The notes: generated by a model from the sequence alone, not told the origin. A DNA stretch of 64,000 nt from Roseateles sp. (GCA_016790285.1 JAEUPJ010000030.1:62001-126000), one strand, 5' to 3'. Shown: positions 28,023-38,200, numbered from the stretch's first letter. Numbers and translations: made by a program.

Positions 28023-28174
28023 GGTCCTTCCCTGTTGGTCGGGCGGATTGTGAAGCCACCCGGGCACGCGGCAGCCCGGGCCGATGTGACCGATTGCCAG
28101 GGGATTCGGTGATTCCTCTAGGTCCACGCAGGGCCTGCTTTTTGCTTGAATCGGTACACAGAAGGAGCCTCGGC

Positions 28175-29164
28175 ATGAGCAGTAACGCCCTCACCTGTGT
28201 CACCCCGCGCATCCCGGTGGCGCGCATGCGCAGCATCTACCGGCTGGAAGACGTCTCCCGGCGGCTGGACAAGCTGCCGCCCAAGGAGCACGAGTCCTTG
28301 CGGGCCACCTACGAGCGCATGCTCGAGAAGGGCGAGCACCGCTTCCAGGTGAAGCCCTCGGGGCTGCCGGTCATGGACGCGCTCTACGACGAGCTGCCCA
28401 ACTTCCACGAGGTGCTGGACGACGTGCGCCGCCAGATCGCCCTGTGCAACGACAGCAGCGACGCGCTGGAGATCACGCCGCTGCTGCTGCTCGGCCCGCC
28501 GGGCGTGGGCAAGACGCACTTCGCCCGCCAGCTCGCCGAGCTGCTCGGCACCGGCATGGGCTTCGTCTCCATGAGCTCGCTGACCGCCGGCTGGGTGCTG
28601 TCCGGCGCCTCCAGCCAGTGGAAGGGCGCGCGCGCCGGCAAGGTGTTCGAGGCCCTGGTGGAGGGCGAGTACGCCAACCCGGTGATGGTGGTGGACGAGA
28701 TCGACAAGGCCGGCGGCGAGGCTGCCTACGACCCGCTCGGCTCGCTCTACAGCCTGCTGGAGCACGACACAGCCTGCAGCTTCATCGACGAGTTCGCGGA
28801 GGTGGCCGTGGACGCGAGCCAGGTCATCTGGGTGGCCACGGCCAACGATGCCCGGGCCATCCCCGACCCCATCCTCAACCGCGTCAACGTCTTCGAGGTG
28901 CAGGCGCCCGATTTCGCCGCGGCGCGCGCCATCGCCCTGCGCCTGTACCAGAAACTGCGCGGCGGCCACGACTGGGGCCGGCGCTTTGACGATCAGCCTA
29001 GCGACGCCGTGCTCGACCGCATGGCCGAGCTGGCCCCGCGCGAGATGCGCCGCGCCTGGATGACCGCCTTCGGCAACGCCCGCCTGGCGCAGCGCGCCAC
29101 CGTGCTCTGCGAGGACCTGCCGTCGGGCAACCAGAAGAAGGGCCGCATGGGGTTCATGCAGTAG
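28175..29164 (+). CDS. Lon-like AAA+ ATPase without a protease domain
   Basis: A 329-aa protein with a single AAA+ module. Walker A is GPPGVGKTHFARQLAELLG, Walker B VMVVDEIDKAGGEAAYDPL, and sensor-1 VIWVATANDARAIPDPILNR with an arginine-finger-like NRVNVFEV. The spacing resembles the ATPase part of Lon. No Ser-Lys protease domain follows and there is no N-terminal Lon substrate domain, only about 95 residues. The ATG at 28175 has GAAGGAG eight bases upstream. It may act as a stand-alone remodelling ATPase. No partner protease gene is adjacent. Divergent from the secreted-protein pair. Confidence 0.82.
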   Translation: MSSNALTCVTPRIPVARMRSIYRLEDVSRRLDKLPPKEHESLRATYERMLEKGEHRFQVKPSGLPVMDALYDELPNFHEVLDDVRRQIALCNDSSDALEITPLLLLGPPGVGKTHFARQLAELLGTGMGFVSMSSLTAGWVLSGASSQWKGARAGKVFEALVEGEYANPVMVVDEIDKAGGEAAYDPLGSLYSLLEHDTACSFIDEFAEVAVDASQVIWVATANDARAIPDPILNRVNVFEVQAPDFAAARAIALRLYQKLRGGHDWGRRFDDQPSDAVLDRMAELAPREMRRAWMTAFGNARLAQRATVLCEDLPSGNQKKGRMGFMQ

Positions 29165-29194
29165 CCCGGCAGGCCCGGGCCTGACAATGCCGGC

Positions 29195-30091
29195 ATGCCA
29201 GCCACGCTGAACGGTCAACTCGTCGTCGCGATTTCCTCGCGCGCCCTCTTCGACTTCGAGGCCGAGAACGAGGTCTTCGAGGCCGGTGACGACCACGCCT
29301 ACATGGCCCTGCAGCAGCAGCGGCTGGACGAACCCGCCCCGCCGGGCGTGGCCTTCTCCCTGGTGGAGAAACTGCTCGCCTTCAACATGCCGGGGGCATC
29401 GCAGGTGGAGGTCGTCGTGCTCTCACGCAACGACCCGATCTCCGGCATGCGCGTGTTCCGCTCGGCGCGGCACTATGGCCTGCCCATCGAGCGCGGCGTG
29501 TTCACGCGCGGCGCGTCGCCCTGGCGTTATCTCAAGCCGCTGTCGGCGCAGCTCTTCCTGTCCACCAACGAGGCCGACGTGCGCCAGGCGCTGCTGGCCG
29601 GCGTGGCCGCCGCCCGCGTCATGCCGCAGGCCGCGCGAGCCTCCGCGGCCCACCCGGGCGAGCTGCGCATCGCCTTCGACGGCGACGCCGTGCTGTTCTC
29701 GGACGAGGCCGAGCAGGTGTTCCAGCGCGACGGCCTGGCCGCCTTCCGCGACCACGAGACCTCGCGCGCGCACCTGCCCCTGCCGGCGGGGCCCTTCAAG
29801 CCGGTGCTGGAGGCGCTGCACCGGCTGCAACAGTCACCCGGCGGCGGCATGCGCGTGCGCACGGCACTCGTCACCGCCCGCAGCGCGCCGGCCCACGAGC
29901 GCGCCATCCGCACGCTGATGGACTGGCAGATCGAGGTCGACGAGGCCATGTTCCTCGGCGGCCTGGCCAAGGGCGAGTTCCTGCGCGAGTTCGAACCGGA
30001 CTTCTTCTTCGACGACCAGGCCGGCCACATCGCCAGCGCCGCGGTGCACGTGCCCGCGGGGCATGTGGCCATGGGCATCGCGGCCGGCTGA
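29195..30091 (+). CDS. 5'-nucleotidase, cytosolic cN-I family
   Basis: A 298-aa member of the bacterial 5'-nucleotidase family related to cytosolic nucleotidase I. It dephosphorylates nucleoside monophosphates. It has LVVAISSRALFDFEAENEVF at the start, VVVLSRNDPISGMRVF, the SxD-containing haloacid-dehalogenase-like strand LRIAFDGDAVLFSDEAE, the basic segment RTALVTARSAPAHERAI and the acidic end DFFFDDQAGH. These fit the family well. It lies 30 bases after the AAA ATPase gene and may share its transcript. A bidirectional terminator follows. Confidence 0.85.
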   Translation: MPATLNGQLVVAISSRALFDFEAENEVFEAGDDHAYMALQQQRLDEPAPPGVAFSLVEKLLAFNMPGASQVEVVVLSRNDPISGMRVFRSARHYGLPIERGVFTRGASPWRYLKPLSAQLFLSTNEADVRQALLAGVAAARVMPQAARASAAHPGELRIAFDGDAVLFSDEAEQVFQRDGLAAFRDHETSRAHLPLPAGPFKPVLEALHRLQQSPGGGMRVRTALVTARSAPAHERAIRTLMDWQIEVDEAMFLGGLAKGEFLREFEPDFFFDDQAGHIASAAVHVPAGHVAMGIAAG

Positions 30092-30097
30092 AAAGAA

Positions 30098-30120
30098 AAA
30101 CGGCCCGCGAGGGGCCGTTT
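30098..30120. terminator. Bidirectional terminator between nucleotidase and PEP-CTERM genes
   Basis: Stem AAACGGCCC, loop GCGAG, stem GGGCCGTTT. On the plus strand it is followed by T's and CATCG. On the minus strand it is followed by TTCTTTT. It sits between convergent genes and would serve both. Confidence 0.8.
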
Positions 30121-30140
30121 CATCGTGCGCCGTCAGTCGG

Positions 30141-30911
30141 TCAGGCGCGACGGCGGCGGGCCAGGAAGCCCACGGCGCCCAGGCCAGCCAGCAGCATGGC
30201 GTAGGTGCTGGGTTCCGGCACGGCGGCGGCGGTGAAGCTCATGCTGACGTTGTCGATCGCCAGGCCATGGTCACCGCCGGTGTTGTCGATGTCAGTCCAG
30301 CGCACCCACAGGGTGTCACCGGCCGCCCAGTTCGTCGCGACGGTGCCACCCAGACCTGCCACCTTGCCCGCGGCGTTGCCGTCCACCAACCCGGCCGTCG
30401 TGCTGTTCATGACCGAAGCGAAGTCGAAGCCAGCGCCGGCCGTCGTCCAGGCGACCCCGGCATAGCTCGCGCCGAAACCGTACTGCAGGGTCAGCGAGTG
30501 CGTGGCGGTCACGCCGCCGTTGCGCCACTGCTCGCCGTCATAGGACAGCGTGAAGCTGGTCAATGCCGCGCCCGTGTTGTTGGTCAGCGCCAGGGCGTAG
30601 TTGATGGTGCCCGTGGAACCACTGGCGACGGAGCCCAGCGCGCGCTCAGCAGAGCCGGCGCTGCCGAAACTGTAGAAGCCGCCACTGTTGGAGCTGCCGG
30701 TGCCGGCCGTCACGGCCATGGACGTGCCCGCTGCGCGGAACAGGCTCCAACCGGTCAGCGTCGAGTCGTTGACGAAGGCGGTGCTGCCCGTGGAGGCCAG
30801 GCTGTCAAAGCTCTGGCTGTAGTTGAAAGCCACGCTGGACACCGACACGGTGGCCTGGGCGGACGCGGCGGCCACGAGGGCGGCGGCGGCGACGAGAAGC
30901 TTGGAAGACAT
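30141..30911 (-). CDS. PEP-CTERM sorting-domain surface protein
   Basis: A 256-aa exported protein. The signal peptide MSSKLLVAAAALVAAASAQA precedes a Ser/Gly/Thr-rich beta-domain with NYSQSFDSLASTGSTAFVN. It has a C-terminal exosortase sorting signal: VPEPSTYAMLLAGLGAVGF, then ARRRR. PEP-CTERM proteins are handled by exosortase EpsH and often relate to exopolysaccharide or biofilm matrix. No exosortase gene is in this window. The function of the N-terminal domain is unknown. It resembles adhesin- or endonuclease-associated surface domains only weakly. The frame runs upstream, but the ATG at 30911 starts the signal peptide. Confidence 0.87.
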   Translation of the reverse strand: MSSKLLVAAAALVAAASAQATVSVSSVAFNYSQSFDSLASTGSTAFVNDSTLTGWSLFRAAGTSMAVTAGTGSSNSGGFYSFGSAGSAERALGSVASGSTGTINYALALTNNTGAALTSFTLSYDGEQWRNGGVTATHSLTLQYGFGASYAGVAWTTAGAGFDFASVMNSTTAGLVDGNAAGKVAGLGGTVATNWAAGDTLWVRWTDIDNTGGDHGLAIDNVSMSFTAAAVPEPSTYAMLLAGLGAVGFLARRRRA

Positions 30912-31041
30912 GCGCGATTGCTCCGGCAGAAGACGAGAGGAAGAGACCGGGCCGACTTTCACTAACCCGTCAAACTTGGTCAACGCCGGGAACCCGCGAA
31001 CCCCCGCAGATGCAGGGGGCGTCCGGGAACCTTCTGTGGCC

Positions 31042-32148
31042 TCAGGGCAGCAGCTGCACCGCCATGCTGCGCTCCACGCACCACAGCAGCGCAAGCACCG
31101 CAATGGCGCCTGAGCCGCCGGGCACGATCCAGCGCCGATAGATGCCTGCCGAGCGCAGCCACAGTGCCAGTGGCAGCAGCAGCGCCACCACCGCGAGCTG
31201 CCCCAGCTCCACGCCGATGTTGAAGCCCAGCAGCGGCAGCACCAGCTCGCTGCCGCGCAGCCCGAGGTCCTTCAGCGGCCCGGCGAAGCCGATGCCGTGC
31301 ACCAGCCCGAACAGGCCGACCATCAGCCAGCGCGGCCCGGGGATGAAGGGCCGCAGGTTGTCCAGCGCAGCGAGCAGCACGGTCAGGGCGATGAGCGACT
31401 CGACCGCCGCCGCGGGCGGGTCGATGAGGCCGCTGGCGGCGAGGCCGAGCGTCACGGAATGCGCCAGCGTGAAGGCGGTGACGAGCTTGAGCGTCTCGGC
31501 GAACGCGCTGCGCGCGCTGTCACGCGGCACCCAGCCCGGCCCGGCGCGCCGCCACACCGCCACCAGCAGCAGCGTGACGAGGAACAGCACGTGATCGAAC
31601 CCGCTGGCGATGTGGGCCATGCCCTCGGCCACGAAGCCGACCACCCCGCGGCTCTCGGCGTGCAGGCGCTGCACCCCAGCCCCCGGCACCAGCACCAGCG
31701 GCTGGCCCGCGGCACCGGCCAGGCGCGCCAGGCCCCGGTGGGCCGCGTCGGTGTGGGCAAAGAGCCGGTAGTCGATGGCCAGTTCACCCACGTCGCCTGG
31801 GCAGCGCCAGTGGCTCACGAGCACGGCGTAGGTGCCATCGCTGTGCTCGTCCAGCTGGGGCGCGGGCCGGTCCAGCGCGTCGCAGCGCTGGCCATCGGCC
31901 GTGAACTGCAGGCCCACGGCAGCCAGGGCCTCGATGTCGGGCCAGCGCTGGCGCACTTCGCCCCAGCTCAAGGCCCCGTCGCCGTCGGCGTCCAGGGCGA
32001 GGTCACGATCCAGGTCGCGCAGTGCGATGTCCAGGCGCTGCTCCACGACCGCGCCGTCCACGCGGAAGTTCAGGTAGGCCTCGCTGGCCTGGTGGGCATG
32101 CGCAGCGCCGCTGAGCAGCAGCGCCAGCGCCAGCAAGCAACGGATCAC
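31042..32148 (-). CDS. HupE/UreJ-family membrane protein with EF-hand-like loop
   Basis: A 368-aa protein. A signal peptide (MIRCLLALALLLSGAAHAH) is followed by a periplasmic domain of about 170 residues with an EF-hand-like DADGDGALSWGEV. A C-terminal HupE/UreJ-2 domain has six or so membrane helices and the signature HIASGFDHVLFLVTLLL, AFTLAHSVTLGLA and GLVHGIGFAGPL. HupE relatives are nickel/cobalt permeases. The histidine-containing helices here keep that pattern, but the periplasmic extension is specific to this subgroup. It is the last gene of the DUF4331 operon and overlaps the TPR gene by four bases. Confidence 0.85.
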   Translation of the reverse strand: MIRCLLALALLLSGAAHAHQASEAYLNFRVDGAVVEQRLDIALRDLDRDLALDADGDGALSWGEVRQRWPDIEALAAVGLQFTADGQRCDALDRPAPQLDEHSDGTYAVLVSHWRCPGDVGELAIDYRLFAHTDAAHRGLARLAGAAGQPLVLVPGAGVQRLHAESRGVVGFVAEGMAHIASGFDHVLFLVTLLLVAVWRRAGPGWVPRDSARSAFAETLKLVTAFTLAHSVTLGLAASGLIDPPAAAVESLIALTVLLAALDNLRPFIPGPRWLMVGLFGLVHGIGFAGPLKDLGLRGSELVLPLLGFNIGVELGQLAVVALLLPLALWLRSAGIYRRWIVPGGSGAIAVLALLWCVERSMAVQLLP

Positions 32149-33293
32149 GGCGCAAAGCTCCGGTCGAGGGCGGCAAGGCGAGCATCCTGCCAGCCTTTGC
32201 CGCGCAGCTCGCGTGCGAGCGCCTGCCGCGCAGGTTCCCCCTCGCGCCCGGCGGCCAGGGCCGCACGCAGCAGCAGCACGGCGTCGGCCGGTTCGCGCTG
32301 CAGCGCCCAGTTGGCCTGCGCCAGGCGCAGGGCCTCACCCGGCCGGGCCTGCACATCCAGCGCGAAGCGCGCCTGCTCGCGCGCGTGTCGCCCGGGCTCG
32401 CGGCGGTCCGCCGCTGCCAGGCGCTCCTGCAAGCGGGCCGTCAGCGCCGCATCCTCGCGACCGAGCTGGCGCAGCGCGATCGCCTGGCGCAGCAGCAGCG
32501 CGTCGGCCTCGGCATCGGGGCTGCGCGCCACCAGCGCGAGGGCGTCGGCGGCCCGGCCGCGGGTGAGCAGCCAGTCGGCCAGCGCGGCACGCGTGTAGAC
32601 CTCGTCCTCGCCGGCCAGCGCCATGCGGTACAGCGCCGGGGCGCCGGCCTCGTCGCCCAGGCGTTCGGCCAGCTCCGCCCGCATCAGGGCCAGCCACGGC
32701 GGCACGACGCGGCCGGGGCTCAGCTGCGCCAGCTCGCGCGCTGCCGCCGCGCCTGCGCCGCCCAGGCTGGCCAATTCCGCCAGGCAGGCGGCGGCCGGCA
32801 GCGCCGCGAGCGGCTGCAGTTGCTCGCACAGCGCCCGCGCCTGCGGCAGCTCGGCGCGCAGCTGGTGCAGCGCCGCGGCGTCCAGCAAGGCCTGGGCGCG
32901 GTGCTCGGGCGCCAGCGCGGGCCGGGCGAGCAGGCCGCGCAGGTCCGCCAGAGCCGCCTCGAAATCGTGCTGCGCCTGCCGCACGCGGGCCCGCAGCAGC
33001 ACCGCCTCCGCTGGCGCGTCCGCCTGGCCCCACCAGGGCGCGAGCGCTGCCTGCGCAGCGCCCAGCTCCCGGGGGTCGCCATGCACGCGGGCACGCTGCA
33101 GCGCGGCCCGGGCCGCCGCCGCCGCGAGCGGCAGCTGCGCCGGGTCACGCGCCAGCGCCGCGCGGCGCGCCCGCTCGGCCGCGTCGACCCGGTAGGGCAG
33201 GCGCTGCACGATCTCGGCGTCGCCCCGCGGCACGAAGGGCGCCGCCAGGAGCGCCGTCGGCAGCGCCAGCACGAGCGCGGCGAGCGGCCTCAC
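32145..33293 (-). CDS. Periplasmic TPR-repeat protein
   Basis: A 382-aa protein with an N-terminal signal peptide (VRPLAALVLALPTALLAAP, GTG start). The rest is almost all alpha-helical Ala/Leu/Arg-rich tetratrico-like repeats, for example FEAALADLRGLLARPALAPE and EARALYRMALAG-type AGAPALYRMALAGEDEVYTR. No enzymatic motif is seen. It overlaps the lipoprotein gene before it (GTGA) and the HupE gene after it, so translation is coupled. It probably serves as a scaffold for the DUF4331 and HupE proteins. That role is inference from the operon only. Confidence 0.75.
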   Translation of the reverse strand: MRPLAALVLALPTALLAAPFVPRGDAEIVQRLPYRVDAAERARRAALARDPAQLPLAAAAARAALQRARVHGDPRELGAAQAALAPWWGQADAPAEAVLLRARVRQAQHDFEAALADLRGLLARPALAPEHRAQALLDAAALHQLRAELPQARALCEQLQPLAALPAAACLAELASLGGAGAAAARELAQLSPGRVVPPWLALMRAELAERLGDEAGAPALYRMALAGEDEVYTRAALADWLLTRGRAADALALVARSPDAEADALLLRQAIALRQLGREDAALTARLQERLAAADRREPGRHAREQARFALDVQARPGEALRLAQANWALQREPADAVLLLRAALAAGREGEPARQALARELRGKGWQDARLAALDRSFAP

Positions 33294-33565
33294 AGGCTTC
33301 GTGGCTCTTCGGTCTCGCTGGTGGCCACGTCCACGGACGGCAGCGTCAGCGCTTCAGCGGTCTCGTCGTCGCTCTTTTGCGCCTGCAGGTAGCCGACGAG
33401 GGCGGTCGATGACGCCACGGCGCTGTCCGGCACCGCCGTCGCCATGGGGGGCGGCGGCGGGGGTGGGGTCACGACGTCGGCGTCGTCACTGCCGCCGCAG
33501 GCCGCCAGCACGGCGGCAGCGGACAGGGCCAGGACGGTGGTCTTGGAGGTGCGGGTGGTCAGCAT
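33290..33565 (-). CDS. Small lipoprotein of the DUF4331 operon
   Basis: A 91-aa lipoprotein. Its signal segment is MLTTRTSKTTVLALSAAAVL with lipobox LAACGGSDD, then a poly-proline run (TPPPPPPP) and a short acidic C-terminus with repeated Ser/Thr/Glu. The Cys is followed by Gly-Gly-Ser. The frame extends upstream over the DUF4331 end. I chose the ATG at 33565 because it begins the lipoprotein signal. It lies 11 bases after the DUF4331 gene and overlaps the TPR gene. The proline-rich segment suggests an extended spacer off the outer membrane. Confidence 0.72.
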   Translation of the reverse strand: MLTTRTSKTTVLALSAAAVLAACGGSDDADVVTPPPPPPPMATAVPDSAVASSTALVGYLQAQKSDDETAEALTLPSVDVATSETEEPRSL

Positions 33566-33576
33566 GGCCGCCTCGC

Positions 33577-35109
33577 TCACTTGGTGCCCGGGATGGGCGT
33601 GTTGAGGTAGGGGAAGGCCGGCAGCAGCGGCACCACGGCCTGGTCCACCGCGTCGTGCAGCTTGAAGGCGGTGGCACCCAGCGGCACGGCCGAGGGCTTG
33701 CACGCAGCGCCGAAGCCGAGCTTGTCGGTGTCGCCGTTGGCCACGCACAGGCCACCCATCACCGCCACGAGCGAGATGTCCACCACGTCGTCCTTGGGCC
33801 GGCGGCCATTCGGGTAGCCGGCGTTGTCGGTGCCGCCCGCGAGGATGTTGCCGACGATGCCCAGCCGGTTCTGCTGCGCGAACGGCACGGGGTTGATGGC
33901 GGTGTTCAGCCGCAGCATCTCCGAGGCCGTCACCGCAGCGGGCTGGTTCACGCCCTTGATGCCGGTGAGGAAGGTCGTCACGAGGTCGTTGCGCGGGAAG
34001 TTGGTGGGCGCGGTGTTGGGCAGCGCCAGCGCGATCTCCAGCAGGGCAGGCAGCGTCGGGTTGGTGACGTAGTCGGCGAACTGCGCGTCGTCACGCGGCT
34101 TCGCGGCATTGAACTTGTCCTTGTCCTTCAGGCCGATGACGACCTCGTTGACCAGGGGCATGCCCAGGCGCGAGACCTGCACCCACGCGCCGCCGGCCTT
34201 CTCGCTCGTCTGGTGGCCGCTGGCGGGCTTGGGGTCGAGCAGGCGGCCCTGGCGCAGGCTGGCCGTCGTCCAGCCGCCGATGACGTCGTCGCCGGCGGAC
34301 TTCAGGCAGTCCTTGTGCACTTCCAGCGCCAGCGTGGTGACGTTCTTGTCGCCGATGGTGTTGGGCGCGGCATTGATCAAAGCCGGGTCGGTGATGACGG
34401 AGACGGGCGCGTTGACCAGGTCGAAGATGGTGCCGAGGTTGACGGCAAACGGGTCCTGCCGCTGGCCGACGAACACGCGGCCCTGGGTGGCACAGCCCGG
34501 GATCGTGACCGGGTAGACGTGCTTGGCGGCGTAGCCGGCGTAGTCGGCGATCGTCTTCTTGCCGATGTTGTCCACGGGCTTGTCGAAGCTCGTCGCGCCG
34601 CTGGTGGCATGCGTGACCGCCTGGGCCGTGCCGCCGCGGCGGTCGCCGCGCACGACGGTGACGCTGTAGCTCTCGTTGACCTGCAGGTTGGCGTCCTTCA
34701 CGTTGGACACGGCGCCCGCCTGGATCAGCGGGATGTTGACCGACTTGCCACCGACGGTCAGGGCCACGCCCTTGCCGTCGCCCGCGAGCTTGTTCTTGAA
34801 GCGGAACTGGAAGGTCAGGTCTTCCTTGGCGTCGCCGTTGTTGTCGATGTGGATCTCGTACAGCGCGTTGGGGTCCATCGCGAAGTAGTTCGGGCCGCCG
34901 TAACCGTCCTGCAGCGGCAGGTAGTTGGCGATCAACGTGACCATGCCGTCGCGGCCGGTCTCGTAGCTGCGGAACATGTAGAAGTCGGTCGCATCCACCT
35001 TGGGCACGGTGGTGATGAAGGGCGCTTCGCGGTGGCTGGAGGCCTGGGCGCCGCAGGCCAGCGCCAGCAGGGCTGCGCCGAGGGCGCAGCGGGTGAGTCG
35101 AGCGTTCAT
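33577..35109 (-). CDS. DUF4331 domain-containing exported protein
   Basis: A 510-aa protein with a signal peptide (MNARLTRCALGAALLALACG) and the DUF4331 opening ASSHREAPFITTVPKVDATD, where the SHREAP motif is the family hallmark. Other family segments are YNYLPLQDGYGGPNY-type ANYLPLQDGYGGPNYFAMDP, YEIHIDNNGDAKEDLTFQFR and GRRPKDDVVDISL near the end. The biochemical role of DUF4331 is unknown. It is the first gene of a four-gene operon with a lipoprotein, TPR protein and HupE-like permease, and is divergent from the Tricorn-like protease (138 bases apart). Confidence 0.88.
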   Translation of the reverse strand: MNARLTRCALGAALLALACGAQASSHREAPFITTVPKVDATDFYMFRSYETGRDGMVTLIANYLPLQDGYGGPNYFAMDPNALYEIHIDNNGDAKEDLTFQFRFKNKLAGDGKGVALTVGGKSVNIPLIQAGAVSNVKDANLQVNESYSVTVVRGDRRGGTAQAVTHATSGATSFDKPVDNIGKKTIADYAGYAAKHVYPVTIPGCATQGRVFVGQRQDPFAVNLGTIFDLVNAPVSVITDPALINAAPNTIGDKNVTTLALEVHKDCLKSAGDDVIGGWTTASLRQGRLLDPKPASGHQTSEKAGGAWVQVSRLGMPLVNEVVIGLKDKDKFNAAKPRDDAQFADYVTNPTLPALLEIALALPNTAPTNFPRNDLVTTFLTGIKGVNQPAAVTASEMLRLNTAINPVPFAQQNRLGIVGNILAGGTDNAGYPNGRRPKDDVVDISLVAVMGGLCVANGDTDKLGFGAACKPSAVPLGATAFKLHDAVDQAVVPLLPAFPYLNTPIPGTK

Positions 35110-35247
35110 GGGGGCATCCTGTGGGGCGATGCCGGCTTGGCATCTGGGCTTGGTTACGGCGCAGGCCCGCCCCCGGATTCACCCGATGTGACGAATCACC
35201 CCTCACCCCCCTAGCACCACAATGCCGGCTCCTTCAGGAGTCATCCC

Positions 35248-38200
35248 ATGTCCCGTTTCCCCCTGGCCGCGTTCGTTGCGGCCCTGGCCCTGTCCGGTGT
35301 CACGAGCGCCGCAGCCGCCACCCCAGGCTTCTACCGCCAGCCCGCGATCCAGGGCGAGCAGGTCTTCCTCGTCGCCGAGGGCGACCTGTGGCGGGTCGGC
35401 ATGCAGGGCGGCGAGGCCCAGCGCCTGACCACGCACAGCGGCCAGGAAACCCAGCCCGCCGTGTCGCCCGACGGCCAGTGGCTCGCCTTCACCGGCCAGT
35501 ACGACGGCGGCACCGAGATCTACGTGATGCCGGTGGCCGGCGGCGTGCCGCGGCGGCTCACCTGGGAAGGCGGCGGCATGCGCGTGTGGGGCATCACCGC
35601 CGCCGGCGAAGTGCTCTACACCGGGCTGGACGCCCGCCCCGGCAGCCAGCTCTTTGCAGTGGACATGAAGACCGGCCAGCGCCGCCAGCTGCCCGTGGGC
35701 CAGGCCAGCGACGCCGCCCTGAGCGCCGACGGCCGCACGCTGTACTTCACGCGCAGCGGCCTGCGCGGCGACAACGCCCGTCAGTACCGGGGCGGTGCCA
35801 TCGCGCGGCTGTGGGTCATGGACCTGGCCGGCAAGGCCGAGGCGCGCCCGCTCGTGCCCGAGGGCAGCAACGACCGCCGCCCCCTGCCCTACAGCAGCGG
35901 CGGCCAGGCGCGCATCGCGTTTCTGTCCGACCGCGACGGCACGGTCAACCTGTGGTCGGCCAACGCGCAGGGCGGTGACCTGCGCCAGCACACCACGCAC
36001 AAGGGCTGGGACATCCGGCACGCATCCATCGACGGCAGCCGCGTCGTCTACGCGCTGGGTGCCGACCTCTACCTCGTCGACCTGGCGCAAGCGGCCGAGC
36101 CCCGCAAGCTCGACATCCGCCTGGGCGGCGACTTCGACCAGCAGCGCGAGCGCTGGGTCAAGAAGCCGCAGGACTTCCTCACCGACACGGCCTTCGCGCC
36201 CAACGGCGAGCGCGTGCTGCTGGCGGCGCGGGGTCATCTCGCGACGCAGGGCGTGCAGCAGCTGCGCCGCGCCGAGCTGCCGCAGCCGGCAGACGGCCGC
36301 TGCCGCCGGGGCGAGTTCAGCAGCGACAGCAAGAGCGTGTTCGCCGTGTGCGACTTCAGCGGTGAGACCGAAATCTGGCGCTTTGCCGCCAACGGCACGG
36401 GCCAGCCCGAGCGCATCACGTCCGGCGCCACGACGTTGCGCCTGGCGCTGCTGCCCTCGCCGGACGGCCGCTGGCTCGCCCACACCGACAAGGAGCACCG
36501 CGTCTGGCTGACCGACCTGAAGGCCCGCACGACGCGCCAGATCGCCCAGGGCGAGCGCGGCGAAGCCCCGCAGCTGCTCGCCTGGAGCCCCGATGCCCAG
36601 GCGCTGGCCTGGACACGCTCGGTGCGCCACCCGGACCGCGCGCAGCTGCAGCTCTACAGCACCGCCGACGGCCGCATCCACACGCTCACCAGCGACCGCT
36701 ACGACACCACCGGCGCCGCGTTCAGCCCCGACGGCCAGTGGCTCTACCTCGCCTCCAACCGCAACTTCGTGGCCACCGCCGGCGGCAGCCCCTGGGGCGA
36801 CCGCAACACCGGCACCTTCTTCGGCGCGCGCAGCAAGCTGTATGCGCTGGCGCTGCAGCCGGGCCTGCGCTCGCCCTTCGCACCGAAGGACGAACTCGAA
36901 TCCCCGGCCGACAAGAAGGCCGACGAGCAGCGCGCCGAGGACAAGAAGGCCACCGACAAGAACCCGACCGAGCGCAAGCCCGACGGCAAGGACGCCAAGG
37001 ACGCCAAACCCGACCCGAAGGCCAAACCCACCATCCAGTTCGAAGGCCTGGCCTCGCGGTTGTACGAACTGCCCACGCCGCCGGGCAACTACCGCTCGCT
37101 CGGCGCTGACGGCAAGCGGCTGTGGTTCCTGGACCAGGACCTGGACCGCAAGGCCCACCTCAAGTCCATCGCCGTGGACAACCAGGGTGGCCCCGCCGAG
37201 ACGCTGGCCACCGACGTGCGGGGCTACGAGCTCAGTGCCGACGGCAAGAAGCTGATGCTGGTGCGCAACCAGCCGGGCGGCGCCGCCCCCGAGGTGCTGA
37301 TCGTGGAAGCCGCGCCGAAACTGCCGGCCGACCTGGCCAAGCAGCAGGTGCGCTGGAGCGACTGGCAGATCGCCACGCAGCCGCGCGCCGAGTGGCAGCA
37401 GATGTTCGCCGATGCTTGGCGCATGCACCGCGACTTCTTCTACGACGCCGCCATGCACGGCGTCGACTGGACGGCGGTGCGGGCCAAGTACGAGCCGCTG
37501 GTGAGCCGCGTGACCGACCGCTTCGAGCTGGCCGAGCTGATGGCGCAGATGGTGGGCGAGGTCAGCGCCCTGCACAGCCAGGTCGGCCCCGGCGACACCC
37601 GCGCGGCGCCGGACGAGCCGGGCCTGGCGGGCCTGGGTGGGCGTTTCTCCCGCACGCCCGAGGGCTGGCGCATCGAGGCCATCTACGCCCACGAAACCGA
37701 GCTGCCCTCGGAGGCGCCGCCGCTGGCCGCACCCGGTGTGGGGCTGAAGGTGGGTGACGTCATCACCGCCGTGAACGGGCGCGCCACCGCTGCGGCGCCG
37801 CACCTGCTGGACCTGCTGCGCGGCCAGGCCGGGCGCCAGGTGCTGATCGAGGTGAAGCAGGGCGAGCGCACGGTGCAGCGCATCGTCACGCCGGTGGCCC
37901 AGATGCGCGAGAACCAGCTGCGCCTGAACGACTGGCGCGTCAGCCGCGCGCGGGCCGTGGAGCAGGCGAGCCAGGGCCGCATCGGCTACGTGCACCTGCG
38001 GGCCATGGGGCCGGCCGACATCGCCGACTTCGTGCGCGAGTTCTACGCCGCGAACGACCGCGAGGGGCTCATCATCGACGTGCGCTACAACAACGGCGGC
38101 AACATCGACAGCCTCATCCTGGAGAAGCTGCTGCGCCGCGCCTGGGCGTTCTGGCAGACGCGCTCGCCCGCGGGCTCGGCCACCTACGCCAACATGCAGA

